DNA of 64,000 bases from Pseudoscleropodium purum. Its lineage: Eukaryota; Streptophyta; Bryopsida; Hypnales; Brachytheciaceae. A program made the translations under genes and the position numbers. Of the stretch, positions 24,140-36,586 are shown piece by piece; position 1 is the first letter of the stretch; each line of letters begins with the position of its first letter. The notes below the pieces were generated by a model. That model was not told the origin of the DNA. It worked only from the letters and a program-made list of their open reading frames with translations, and did no database searches. Location of the stretch: contig OZ017797.1 of NCBI GenBank assembly GCA_963969395.1, forward strand, positions 7,688,001 to 7,752,000. Direction: 5' to 3'.

Positions 24140-25460
24140 AGCAATTTAAAAAGGAAAATATTTTTTACCTAGTTTTTTTTATGTAACTACACATTGCCTG
24201 AGGTAATACCCTTAGAGCCTCTTACCATTTTTTAAAATGGATAAGACGTTCCAATTTTGGATTCTATGACAAAAAATATATATTTTTATTCAAACCCTAG
24301 GAATTCTTCTAAATGCACACACACTAATATTTATTTTATTTTATTTATAATCCAAGCTATGGTTTTGCTTGTATTTATAATCCAAGCTATGGTTTCTTGA
24401 ATTTAATTAAATCATTTTCGTAATGACCTCTCCATGCTGGATATGTTAAAAAGAATCCTTTCTATCGGCCTACCTCCATTTGGCAAATCAACCATAGATG
24501 TTTAATGGATTTTACTATAGAGATTTAATAAGATTTTAGAACCTGTTACATACAGGAATCCCTATGATTTATTACATCATAGATTGGTGTTCAAACTAAT
24601 TTGAAATTAGGCGGGAATGACATGGGGTTGAACCCTCCCACCCACCCACTATGGGTGACGCCTAAATTAGTGATCACTATAGCCATGTAGTGGGTAATTA
24701 TTACCCACCTACATCTTTAAAGCTCTCTATGCAGTGATGTGTTTTTCCCTCCCACAGTTTGAAACCATATTAGCCTTTTTTGTCTTCCGTTTGCATTCTT
24801 CTTTTGCTTACGCGACGATTCACTGTGGTTTGAATTTGGAGATAGTTTGTGTGCAACTCTTGAGCTTCCAGGGTGAAGGAGGAATGGCAAAGGTCTCTTT
24901 GGCTTTGGTGTTTGGAATCATGTTGCGACTTTGTTACCTTGTGTTTTATTAACTATGTTTTTTATGTGACTTGTTGGATTTGTGACATAGATAGCAATTG
25001 GCTTCAGCTATAGACACCTGTTGCATCCTCACTCACACTACATTGGTTTGTTTTGTGTTTGGGACGTGTACAGGTGAGGCTGAGCCTTCAAATCCGACTC
25101 TTCCAATTTAAAGATTCATGGAGCAATTTGTTTTCATGCACATGGAGCCTTTTTTAGACTCTTATTTCTCTTGTGTTGATTATCTTACTATTAGATATGG
25201 ATGGGATGTAATGTACTTGCGATTCTTATGGAAAGTTTGATAACTCAATATGTATCCATGAGGATCTTTTCTTTCTTTTCTAAGTGTCTATTCTATAGCG
25301 ATATTTGTGAAACAATAAACTACAGTTCTTTGATTTGGTTTATGATTTGGTTCATGATTTGATGTAAGGCTGATATGACTCATTTTTAGCAAAGAAGTTA
25401 GGTTATTGAAAAAGTGAAGCCCTGTGTAGGGGTGTTTCAGTAAAAGTACCTTCTTCTTCT
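24140..25460. repeat. 1.3-kb tandem repeat, unit 3
   Basis: The most diverged unit, with an extra TTGATAACTCAATATG-containing insertion near 25240 and a shortened ATCCAAGCTATGG region. It ends GTAAAAGTACCTTCTTCTTC and passes directly into minus-strand coding-like sequence of the split gene. Ends are neither TG...CA nor inverted repeats. Confidence 0.8.
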
Positions 25461-27373
25461 GTTGTCTCCTCCTCCTCAATTGTCCCCCTCACAGGTAGCA
25501 ACATCACGTTGAAAATGGCTTCACCTTCTCCAAAGCTACAACATGTCGGCCCGTACCCCGACATGCCATAATTGACGCACCTAACAATAAACACACACAA
25601 TTCATTAATAAAATTTAGGATTAGAAATTTAATAAATGAAAATAATATCACTTGAACTTAACCTTACCAATTGCTTTGGTGTTATCAAGAATAATGTCTC
25701 CTTTTCTTGTTGTTCCTTCAATGATGAATTGAAGAAGCCTTGCGTCCTTCTCACAAGGACCTCACCAAGGTATGCCTCCATTCATCGTCATATTGTCAAT
25801 GGTGGTGTAGTTGATTAACATATCGTCACATTCAAGATCTACTTTGGCCTTCTTCATTGCTTTAGTCAATCTGAACTTGAATTGAGGTTTGCATCTCTTG
25901 TCAAGCTTCTTCATTAGCAACGAGATTCCGAACTTCATTGTTTGCAAGCATTTAATTCAAGTAATCATTAGTAATACATATTACAATCAATGTTCCAAGA
26001 AATTAAACAACAACACAATTGCAACACATTCATACAGTGTTTGTCAGATTCATGCGCAAAGTCAAGTGCATGCAATTGATTCCCAACCACTCTTTAAACT
26101 TCAAAAATAGATACACCTGAGTCAAACCAACTACCACGCCCCTTGCCTTTGCACTCTAGAAATGAAAAATGACAAAACAGCCATACTCTTGCAAATGCTT
26201 TGTTACAAACACAATTGCCTGCTCAATCTCTTTGAACTCCTTATCAAAGTTCCATTAGAGCACATGGTTTGTTGGAACGGACACTCCTGAAACAAGGAGC
26301 TTTTCTTGAAGGTCAAACAAAATGAGATCCACTCTAGCCTTCTTACTCATCTCGCCATTGAACATGCGATTCTAGCTATTGGCCAACTACATACAAAAAA
26401 TCTATAAATGATTCCGGATTATGAAAATAATGGGTTTATGCAATATACTCAGATTCTTCAATGGCAAAATTACAAGAACAAAATATAGACCTTTGTTAAG
26501 AATTCCATCACTTCCTCATAGCATGATCCATTGCCCTTGCCTTCATTTTCCATCACATCAATGATAGAGTTGTTGAGGATCAACTCTTCTATATTCACCT
26601 CCTGGTCATCTTCTATGACAATCATTTGGGTGCCTTGTGTAACCATCTCTTCAGTAAGCTCCTAAAAGACCGCCTTCCTCTTCATGTTGCTATGTGATCT
26701 AGACTCCATCTGTGATCTTTGGTCCACTATAGAAGACCCTTGGACTTGATCTCCACCCTCCACTTTCTTCTTCCTTTTACCTTTTTCCTTCCCTTCCTTC
26801 TCTGCCTCCTTCTCCTTCTTAGCCAACTTTGCTAAACACTTTGCTCCCTTCTTCTCCTTGTTGGCCTTCATTTCTTCTTCCTTTTTCTTTTTCTTCTCGT
26901 CTACAACTGTTCTTCGTGCAATACCTTTCTTCTTTTGGACATCGAGAAGGTCCGTAAACTCAAGCACCTCTAAATCAATCACTCCAAGGTCGTCAAATGA
27001 TTTTCGAAATGCAACTTCTGAAAAGTGGGTGTAGTCCACTGGGCACTCTAGGTACCACTTGCCATTGGTCAAATTAACTGTAGTAAACGTCTGGAGCTAA
27101 GCGGGTGCATACATGTATTTTTTTGAACTTCGATCCAGCCAAGATGTTAGAAAAGGAGGTAGAGAGCCTTGTGACATAGCCCCCTTTGGAACAAGTTCAA
27201 GCTTGAAGTACCTACAATGTGAATACAATCATAAGCCAATGCCTCAAATGAAACCTATATAATTTACAAAATATTATGTCTTATATTTTATCAACTTTAA
27301 CACTCATAAATGTTCTTAGAATTCAATTGAACATCGAATGAACCACTCCCAAAATGACATTGAACTATGCTTC

Positions 27374-27464
27374 ACCAAAAGTTGGAGTACTAAGAGGGAG
27401 TCCCAATACCCCCGTCGAGTTTGACAGGGTATTGAAGGTCCCTCTGAATACTCCAACTTTTGGT
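27374..27464. repeat. Hairpin with conserved core, H1
   Basis: 91-bp inverted repeat: left ACCAAAAGTTGGAGTACT, AGAGGGA; right TCCCTCT, TACTCCAACTTTTGGT. The centre is AATACCCCCGTCGAGTTTGA then CAGGGTATT. It lies between exon-like pieces of the decayed minus-strand gene. Confidence 0.8.
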
Positions 27465-27640
27465 TTGCTCTCTCAATAAATACTATCTCTTTGTTTTTGC
27501 AATTTCATTTTCAAAAATTCATTTCAAAAAAGCAATTACACATCTTGCAATAAGGAACCATGAAGAAACTAACCAAAATTCTTTTTTCATCTACAATTTC
27601 ATTAGTGAAAAAAATTAAAAAAATATAAATTTCTCTTAGA

Positions 27641-27736
27641 AAACCAAAAATAGGGGTACTGGGAGGAAGCCCTAGTACCTCCATTAGATCCAACAAGGGT
27701 ATTGGAGCTCCCTCCTAATACTCCCACTTTTGGTTT
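27641..27736. repeat. Hairpin with conserved core, H2
   Basis: Inverted repeat AAACCAAAAATAGGGGTACT ... AATACTCCCACTTTTGGTTT with GGGAGG/CCTCC inner pairing and core CCTCCATTAGATCCAAC then AAGGGTATTGG. Same arm subfamily as H1, and in the same putative intron. Confidence 0.8.
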
Positions 27737-30620
27737 TTTGAGAGGTATTTGAAAAAAAAATTTAAAAAGCTGAGAACTTATTTTCTAATTTCTACTACAC
27801 TTTTAATTTTCAACATTTCATTATAAGTTTGAATACTAACCGGAATAGAACCCTCTGAATGACTTGGTCCAATCCCTCGAGACCTAAAAATGATTCATGC
27901 TTATTAAAGTAGTTTGTCCCCTTCAAAATTGGGCCAAATGCATTATCCCATATTTTCTTCTTCCACCCCTTGACGTACTCCGATAGAGTTTCAGGTTGAA
28001 GGGGCATGTCCATATTGATGTCTAGCTTGTTTTTTGCCACTATGTCATCAAAATACTCTTGCGCACCATCTTCAAGCTGCATTTGACATGACAATTAACT
28101 TTCTCATCTAATAAACACAACTTTCAAGTAACAAAAAGCAAATCAATTCAAATTTAACAAAAGGCATGCATTCAAAATTATCAATTGTTGAGAGCAAACG
28201 TTTTTCATAATAAGTGATCTTACCCCGACCCACCAAACAGTTTTAGCAAGAAAAGCTGAGAGTTTATCTTCTGAGACTAGTGACGTTGGAAACTTCAATG
28301 ACTCTTTCGAAATATTAGAAGAATTCCACCACCTCATGACTTTGATCTTATGAGTTGTTGACATGGTGCTTATCGCAATCATTTGGAGCTTTTTTAAAGT
28401 CATCTCTGGCACCTCATTCCAAACCCAATGCTTCTCCACCTACAAGATGACATTAGATTATTGAATATGTATCTTTTCCACAAAATGTCCAAATAAAAAA
28501 TTTATTTCATTTAAATTTCTAAGATTACCTCTTCAAGAAACTCTATTCCAAGGGCAGGATCTGCAACTGCCAACAACTTTCCCATCTTCTACATAACTTT
28601 GAGGTTTTCTCTTTTGCTGTAGATCTCATAGCGTCAACAACTTCTTGGTTAGTTCTTTCCTCTACAAGTGTCACATCAAAGTAACATTGAGCAGCAATGT
28701 TCGCAACTTAAGAGATTTCATGCTATAAATGGAATTCATTATAAGAAATTTGTAAGCCATCATACTCAAAATCTAAGGTACCTTATCTTTTTTTTATTTT
28801 TAAAAATAGGGTTTAGTAGGCAAAATGAAACTCATCCTAAAATTAAATGATGTGAAAACTTCCATAGTCATTGAGTACCACGCCTTCCTACCCACTTGAA
28901 ATATGCACTACTTCCTTTTGAAGGGCCTAAGCATCTCCAAGATCTTCTTCAACTCCATTCGTCTATATTTTTGCACAAGGTACAATGTGCACACCAAATT
29001 TGTCTTTACATGCGAATCTTTGGTGGACTTGAAACATGACATTCAAATTTGGAATTCATACAGTCATACGCTACATTCTATCACAAACAAACATGAATAA
29101 TATGAGTCATCAATATGAAAATCAATCTAAAATGAAAGATGAAGTACTTACTTGTTAATTTCATGCATCACCTACATAGTCATCTCTACTTTTCCTTTTG
29201 TTTCCAACACAATGCAATCGATTAAAATGTGCCAATTGATGTCCAAATGGTACTTTCTTTGAATATAGCTCATCCAAGCAATTTGTTGGTGGTTGCCATC
29301 ACATATGAAAAACTTCATGTTCTTCATGAAACCCAATTCTAGCTTCATCTCCAAAAATGCAACAAATTCTTCATTCCTTTGTCATTAGAGAGGGCCCCAT
29401 GTTTCAACCTCTTCCCTAGTGAACTCTGCACTCTCGCGGGCCTCATTGGTTGTCTATACATAAAACAATGCCGCTCCATCTCGGTAGCCATGGGCGAAGT
29501 CTTGCTCAAGTTTCTATACTTTAGAGGAAAAGATAGGCCTCACCATTGGCATTGGCACTAGCTTGCAAAGTGGAATCTTGAAATGCAATAGACTCTTTGG
29601 CTTAAACCTTAGTGATGATATTGTTGCCATGGAATTTTCCTTGTAAAATTGGCAAAGCTCATCTTCAAGAAGTTCTTTATCCTCTTCCTCCATCTGTATT
29701 TCTTCTGGTGCCTTTTCCCATATCTCATCCCCTACCTCTTCCGCCTCTTCTTCACCTTCTATCTTTGGCTGTTGGGTGTCATCTATTGTAGATGTGACTT
29801 GGTGTTGCTGATTTTGTGACAATATGAGTGATGAATCCTCTCCTTGGAAAAGAAAATGCAAACAAAAATAAGTATAAATACAATTAGTGGTATTAGAATT
29901 TATTACATGAAGATCTCAACAAATGTATTCATCAGAAAATTTTGTGTGCATTGTTACACAAAATTATAGTACTTAAAAATGCTAGGCATTTATCAATGCA
30001 ATTTACCAATGCTATGCAATTATTAATTTTGAAGAATTTTATAATGTACGTCAAATACATCTATAGATAATTGATGAATGAAGCATTACCATGTATGCAC
30101 AAAATAAAACAAATTGGTTTCATATATCCTTTACATTACATTTTTCACTAAATGTCCACATCCTCGTGATAGTCGGAACACTAGTGAATGATGACCAAGG
30201 GGTTGTACCATAACTGGCAAAGTCCTGAGCAATTACAACATATAGGACCCTATGGACTACAAACAGATGGGGACGAATCTACATCAGAGTTCAATGAGTA
30301 AGGATCACTATGCTCTATGTCAAAGCTCTCATTTGAGAATACTAGCACTCTAGGATCTCTTGGCTTTGAAAAACAAACTCGGCTTCCTTTATCTTTCTCA
30401 TACTCATTTACAGCATGATCACACGCATCCATGATATCGTAATAGCTTACTACATCATTATCCTCATCCTAGCCTAAGTCATTGCATTCCATAGTAGGAA
30501 GAAGCCTTGGCATTTGAGGAACTCAATCTTCTACAATTTCTTGATCCACAACTTCAAGTTGTCGATGAGAAGAAGATGCCAGATGAGTGTTCACATCCAT
30601 GGAGTCCATCTACAAAGCCA

Positions 30621-30722
30621 TTGACCACTCTTAGAATCCAACATGATGAAACTATCAGATATGAATCAACATTGACCACTCTTAGAATCCAAAATCATCA
30701 GACTATTAGGTATGAATCAATG
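30621..30722 (+). repeat. 51-bp tandem duplication
   Basis: Two direct copies of a unit beginning TTGACCACTCTTAGAATCCA and ending TATGAATCAA, about 85-90 percent identical. No recognised function. Confidence 0.85.
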
Positions 30723-31440
30723 TCCATTTAGTTTGTAAGGTTCATTTGATGAAATACATTCATAAGAACAACTTCAAGTTGAAAAGACAAGCATTGCCCA
30801 TGAAACTCATCTTCCTATTTTCTCATACATGAAAATCCTCTAGAAATTAATTAATTATTCCATTTAAAAATAAAATGATTATAGGATTTAGCATTTTTTA
30901 AGTCAAACAAAATTATGAACAAAAAAGTACCCTAATATGTGTGAAATTCTCCAATGAATATATATACTAAATCATTTTTCAATATATGATAAATAAATTG
31001 AGATGAACTGCAATAAATTGAGATGAATAAATGAATTCTAAGTATATAATGTAATATAAAATATCCTTTGAGTTTTTTACTCTAAGAAATCAAACAAATT
31101 GAATTTTTCAATATTGACTATAGGAATGTAAAGAAGACCTTTTATTTATGATTTCAAAAAGAATTATTTCAATATGACATAAATAATTATCATGCGTACA
31201 TATAATTAGGCATTCATGTAATTTGAATAATTAATTTAAGCTTTGATTGACAAATATTGACAATAAAAATAATTTTTTTTATTTCATTATGTCTCCTACT
31301 AAATATATTAAAAAAGTTTCTATTAAATCTTCTAATTTAAGGCATGATTTTCACAAACTTTCATCCCTAGTGATCTAGAAATTGGAAATGGCACTTAGAA
31401 AATCACCATTTCAAGTCAAACACCTCTAAGCATGAAATAA

Positions 31441-31579
31441 TACTATTTTGTCACCCTTAGGTGATGTATTCTTGGGGTCTCTTGAGATTCTACTAGAAGC
31501 ACCATTGAATCCAACTGGGGTATTAGAAGAATCTCAAGAGACCCCAAGAAAACGTCACCAGAGGGGGACAAAATGGTAT
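31441..31579. repeat. Long-armed hairpin with conserved core, H3
   Basis: Arms of ~52 bp: outer part CTATTTTGTCACCC with GGTGATG pairs imperfectly with CGTCACC and GGGGGACAAAATGG. The inner 21 bp (CTTGGGGTCTCTTGAGATTC plus T) pairs perfectly with 31524-31552. The centre is CCATTGAATCCAACTGGGGT then ATT, matching the core of H2 and H6, but the arms are unrelated to those hairpins. Confidence 0.85.
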
Positions 31580-31670
31580 GTTGTATTTCTAAAACTTGCA
31601 AATTGATAAAATAAACTTATCATGCATCTGATCTAGACAACATTGAATAATATGTTCAATTCACAAAATT

Positions 31671-31799
31671 TTGAAGTCCTTTTCAAATGAAGGATTCAAG
31701 GGATACCTCAAGCTTCCCTCCAAACCCTTGTCGACACCAATATGTGTTCTAAGGGAAGCTCAAGGTACTCCTCGAATCCGTCATGTAAGAGGACTTCAA
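31671..31799. repeat. Long-armed hairpin, H4
   Basis: Arms of ~49 bp, roughly 80 percent complementary: TTGAAGTCCT, GGATTC, ATACCTCAAGCTTCCCT on the left against AGGGAAGCTCAAGGTA, GAATCC and AGGACTTCAA on the right. The centre includes CCCTTGTCGACACC, only weakly similar to the core of the other hairpins. Arms are unrelated to H1-H3. Confidence 0.8.
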
Positions 31800-33519
31800 G
31801 CCAATTAACTGTCAAATCCAGCTAATTGCAGTCATGTTTGCAATCGCTACACTTTGAGAACAACCCATCAATGAATATTAGTAAATTGATAGTGACAAAG
31901 CCTTCAATTCACCAAACCCACTCCAAATGTAAAGATCCTGTTCTCTAAGTCACTGATTTCTCACATAAGCATCAAGCACACCGTCACTACACCTTTAGGA
32001 TCTCTTGCACATTCTTGTGGAAAGGAATTTGGCCACCTACAAGATAAGACTTTGTAGCTTGCTAGGTATGGTTGGGAGTACTCTAGTTTGGTAGACTTCC
32101 ACTCCAAACAAACTAAGGATATCACAAAACTTTACTTGTAGTTTAAGTTCCTAATGATTGGTTCCTGATCGAGCTTCCAACCGATCATGATGCTGCTTTG
32201 ATAGAGCCAACAACTAACATATGTGGACAATTATGTTCAAGTTGCCTCCTAAGCTAGAATATATTGGTTTTCAAGTTGTGCACTTACCATCGATTCTAGT
32301 TTGGTCATCATTGGTTAAACTTTGTTCATAACTGATTTCTGAATGCTATTTCTAATTTTTGCACATCGATTCTCAATTGAGAACCAAGCTTCTCAAGACA
32401 AGTGAAAAGCTACCATGCTGACAAGGCAAATGGAAAATCTAGTTATATATTTCACGCAGATGATGCGTATCTCAATAGTGACTCACCCTTGTTGGCGAAG
32501 CAAAGCACATGGGGAAAGTTCAAGAGTCACCACAAGTAAGAAAATCTACAAGTGAATTTCGTGACATCCTTAATTGCGACATCTTGGAACATCTTAGCGG
32601 ACCGATTCTTGGAGTATCTTTAGTACTCGGTCGGACCCCTATTAGTTCCGATTGAGCTCCTACCTGAACATCATCGTACCCCCAAAATTTCTCAAGTGAC
32701 AGGTTCTAGTTACACCGAGCCCTCAAAGAAATTGTAATTTCCACACATACCAACATATTCATTGGCACAAGCACCAAAATATAACTGCCTCAAATCACTC
32801 AAAACTCATGTTGCTTCTACTACTGTCAACACAACTACATAAGTAGCTTGCCAAACCTCTCAATCCCTCCCTACAGTGCTAGTGACACTAGCCTCAATCA
32901 CCATACAACCCACGCAACAAGACAATGATTGCTATAATACAAACCATTGAAGCCCTCATGACCTAGATGTATTTAAAGGCAAGTAAGAAGTTACCAAGTA
33001 TATTTTACTTGTAAACTCCTCTGTTGATTCGCTTAGTCTTCAGCTTTGAGAGACTCATCCTCCCGTGGGCAACCCTGAGCACTCCTTCGTGGTACATCTT
33101 AGCTTGAGCACTACAAGCTTGACATATTGAAAGCCTTCACAATGCAAGTGAAAATGATGTAGAGTGAGTCAACAAGTAAGGAAGAGCAAAGAGAATATAA
33201 AAGAGCATTAGACAATATTTCAAAATTCCCACTAAATCGTAGCTTGTATGGTGAGAGGTGTGATTTCAGTGGTGCAGAGTGAGACCCGAGACTGCAATTT
33301 CAATCATTCTTGCAATGGTGGGACGAAATTTGAGGGGGGGCTTTTTGTCGAGCTATATAACCAGTTTAAATTGTTGTATTACCGCCGTTGCAGGGGAGAC
33401 AACACATGATCTTCTAAAGCTCTTCTTCGAATCTCCGTAATTTACGTAGTCCCCCAAAATGAGAAACTGAGAAACTTTAAGTTGAGATACTGCTAACAAA
33501 CTTCATGTCGAGTTATTAC

Positions 33520-34569
33520 TGTAGGTAGGCATCCCAATTGGTTTTCAGTTTGTGCAAGTAGTGGATGTAGCCGGTGAGGTGGGTGGTCCACTTCAACCAA
33601 GGGAAGCAGTCGCCATGTTCATGGCGCTAAAGAAGGTGAGAATCTCGAGGATGAGCTTCTTGAAGTGGTGAGCCTCCTGCCTCCACTTAACAAGCCTAGT
33701 CCGTCCCTAAGAATCTATCCTCCAAAACATCAAATCACAACACAAGTTACTTAGCAATTCATAACATAGAAAGTTTCTACCAGTTGGTGCACAAGGAATG
33801 GATTGTAGAAAAATTCGTGGATGTAAAAAGAATTGAATGAAAGTGGCTTTAGGATGCCCAAGAGGATGGTTTGCAGTAACATGCATACAAGTCTGTAAAT
33901 AGAATTGAATGGGTGCCATGAATGCCTAAGAGAATGATTCCCAAAGATATGTTTGTAAAAATGATTGAATTTATCCTGAAAATGCCCATTTGAGAGAATG
34001 ATTTCCAAACCGCTAGCTCACCTTTTGCTAAGCACTATGCGCATGACGTTGTTGCTAGCAAGATGAACCAGCTTTGGCTTCAGCAACACATTCTTTCCTT
34101 CCAAAAAGTCTTCGTAAACCAACTTCACCATCTGACCAAATTCCTCATCGCGAGGCGTCCAAAACAATTCCATCTACTTTTGCGTGAAAAGTTCCAACGT
34201 GTAGATCTTTTGCCTGTGACACTAATGCGGGCCACACAGCGCCATCCTGATGCCCTGGTAGTTGTTGCTAAACACTTTCCTTGCTGTGCTTATTTGCGGG
34301 CAACTCGCCCATGACTTATCCTGCACTTTCAAAAATTGCAAGGCCGCATCGGCCATTGAAGCAATCACAAAGGGGATCGTGCCCATGCATAGGTACATAA
34401 TAGGCCCAAATTTCTCCACCGTCTACCACAGAATTTGATGGGGAAGCTCGCCTAGCTGGTGTAAATTTCCAATCAATGGCAGTGCCTTTGTCCCTGGCGG
34501 CAACTTTGTTCTTTCACTTCAAAAGTTCATCACAAATGCCACAAGAGCCGCAAGCATCATCACCTCCAT
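33520..34569 (-). pseudogene. Cytochrome P450 pseudogene, N-terminal half
   Basis: Conceptual translation from ATG at 34569 gives a membrane anchor (MEVMMLAALVAFVMNF), the hinge KLPPGTKALPLIGNLHQLGE, then KFGPIMYLCMG, DAALQFLKVQDKSWAS, NNYQGIRMALCGPH and LVHLASNNVMRIVLSK. A splice donor GTGAGC follows at 34021. After ~300 bp of intron, similarity resumes with EAHHFKKLILEIL and, after a frameshift at ~33617, GDCFPWLKWTTHLTGYIHYL to a stop near 33525. In-frame stops replace the expected Trp after MNF, an expected residue after QILW, and the residue after GPH. The haem-binding half (FxxGxRxCxG) is absent. It resembles CYP71-clan (A-type) enzymes and is non-functional. Confidence 0.82.
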
Positions 34570-36586
34570 TGCCACAAGCCTACAGCCAACCATGACTTTG
34601 AAGCATTGCCACATGATCCTCCAAGAGACTTCATTGCCATAGATTTTGTCATGCCGCCTTCTAGCAAGAGCATCTCACAAACTCCCCCTCAACAATCACG
34701 ACTCTAGACACTAGACAATACTTTGATTTGCACTTGAAAATATTTTCAAAGAGTCTGTATATTTGTTGCTAAAATACAAAGAAGCCAGTTGGGGTTTGCA
34801 TAGAGGGCAACAGTAGGTATGTCAACCAAGGCATGTTTGAGGAACACTTTGTACTAAGCTAGCTTGCTACTTGTTACGTTTACTCGCATTTGCCGAGAAC
34901 AAAAAGTTGTTGTAATCGTAGCATGATATGAGATTCAATTGAGCAATCCACGCCGTTTTAACCACATTCCAACTTTGATGCTACCTGGACAAAGACTTGC
35001 CCCTACCCTTGACGGAGGTCACAGCCCCCATTACAAAAGCTTCCAGATGTTGGGCCTATTGAACGATTATGGATCGAAGCCTGTTGACCATATTGTGCAC
35101 CAAGATGCCATCACCCTAGCAAAGGGGGTTGAGCTTCTTCCATAGCATCTAGACATCATGGTGCTCGACAAGCTGACATGAACATAGGACTCTCCTCCAC
35201 TCCCAGCTTCGTGCGCTTCTTCTTTTGATTCTCTCCATCTTTCGAGTCCCTTGAAGCTCATGTTTGACCCTACCATTAGGTGCTCCCCCCCCCCCTTCAA
35301 AGCTCAAAGGCATGTATTTCCCTCTAGGTGTTCCTTATTTCAAAAAAATCACCATAGAATGGGGTTTCTCTTTCATAAAGAGCCAAAACGCCCCAATGGA
35401 ATGTGAGACAATTCAAACAATTTAATCTCAGAATAATATGAGAGCTCATAAACAGCTTTTCCAAAATACCTACATTACAAATCTATATGGTAATGGGTAG
35501 TTCTACCTTATCAGATGAAACAAACCTCATCATAATGCAAAAACAAAGTCTCAATCAATTAATAGAACTTTGATAAAGTAGGAGGTGTGCATTTTTGTAT
35601 ATTTCTATTGTAGATTAAAATCCAATATATTACAAAGTATACAAAATATAAGAGTTTTTTCTATAGAGTCTTACTAGTAAGAGTCTGTCGTCTTTTGAGA
35701 TGTCTTGGTCACTTGTCATGTCACCAAACAAAGTCTACTCTGATTCCAAGTCTTGCACTTTTGAGTCCATTTCCACACCACTACCTCCACTTTCAAAGCG
35801 AAGCTATTTCCGGAGTTGTATCTATGATGATTGACCTATCTTAGACACAACTTTTTTCAAGTGAGTCATTCTAGATCTTTTAAGTGCCTTGCGTGATGAG
35901 AAATATAATGAAATAAGTCTCTTCTGTTTGTTTTTGAGGTCTGGAACTATGTTTGCAAAGCTATCGCGATCTACAAGCATAAGGACAAATACAGAAGCTT
36001 CGGAGGTCTCACTCTATCAAGAATATAATTTTTGTCAAAGGTAGTGTTGGAAAGACACGTTTGAAGAAATGAAGAGAGTACTTATTAAGTGTAACCAACT
36101 AGGTTCGTCCATTCAAAGTGTTTTGGTAGATTAGGCTTATGAGAACTACCGCTTCATGAATTTCAAAGTTTGAATGGCTGTCATAAGATTTAATGAGCCA
36201 TCTTCTATTTTGATACCCCACTTGATTGTCTATCTTTCACTCTGGGATATAAGGTTGACAAGATTTAATGAGAATCTTCTTGTACGCGTGTTGTCAGAGT
36301 TGTCTCAACTTATAAATTTCTCTTTTTTTTTAATCAACCTTTTACTAAAGCCACCTCAACTCATTTATTTCTCTAAACTCTTTTGAAAGCGGTAATGAAG
36401 GAACTGAATGGCGGCTTTGTGTAAATAGTTTGTAAACCTACTGTCAAAATTCATCTACCAATTTGTAGTTCTGGAATGGCATAGGTGGAATTGAAACCAT
36501 ATAATTTGTGTAAACTATGTTGTACTTCACATGCTTCTGTTTTTTGGAGTTGGAGTTGAAGTATCTCTTGCTTCTCATTCGATTTT
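34570..36586. other. Intergenic region
   Basis: No gene recognised. Open frames near 34939-35300 overlap on opposite strands and lack family signatures. A run of about 13 C lies at ~35285-35298. The remainder is AT-rich. Confidence 0.45.

Larger units (their letters stand above)
21430..30500 (-). pseudogene. Decayed multi-exon gene of unrecognised family, split by a tandem repeat
   Basis: Minus-strand coding-like segments run from about 30.5 kb to a TAA at 21432-21430. They are an acidic Ser/Asp-rich piece (30432-30250), a Glu-rich piece (29861-29514), then KLEQDFAHGYRDGAALFYV between stops, and a piece with FICDGNHQQIAWMSYIQRKY (29354-29172). Next come WNEVPEMTLKKLQ with VMRWWNSS (28439-28143), LSEYVKGWKKKIWDNAFGP (28094-27810), a Lys/Glu-rich tract (27072-26662), NGGIPW/GEVLVRRTQGFF (25947-25640, with a one-base frameshift at ~25772) and CVNYGMSGYGPTCCSFGEG ending in a Glu run (25580-25461). 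The Glu run continues at 21504-21430 and ends DDNTKNLDAMEE-stop, beyond ~4 kb of repeat. The DGNH motif loosely recalls ParB/sulfiredoxin DGxHR, but this is speculation. Function unknown. Confidence 0.5.
30723..33519. other. Intergenic region with two long hairpins
   Basis: AT-rich to ~31.4 kb, then two long inverted repeats (listed separately), then ~1.7 kb of moderate GC with no open frame that I can assign. Nothing else is recognised. Confidence 0.5.

Noticed and set aside
21505..25460. Tandem units as LTRs of a retrotransposon
   Set aside because: No TG...CA termini, primer-binding site, polypurine tract or gag-pol between units.
22639..25479. Conserved small frame repeated three times (contains HFFNNLTSLLKMSH)
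   Set aside because: It recurs only because the 1.3-kb unit is tandemly repeated; substitutions and small indels between units show no clear preference for synonymous sites.
35285..35298. Run of about 13 C as a structural motif
   Set aside because: Single homopolymer without partner G/C tracts; may also be sequencing-length noise.
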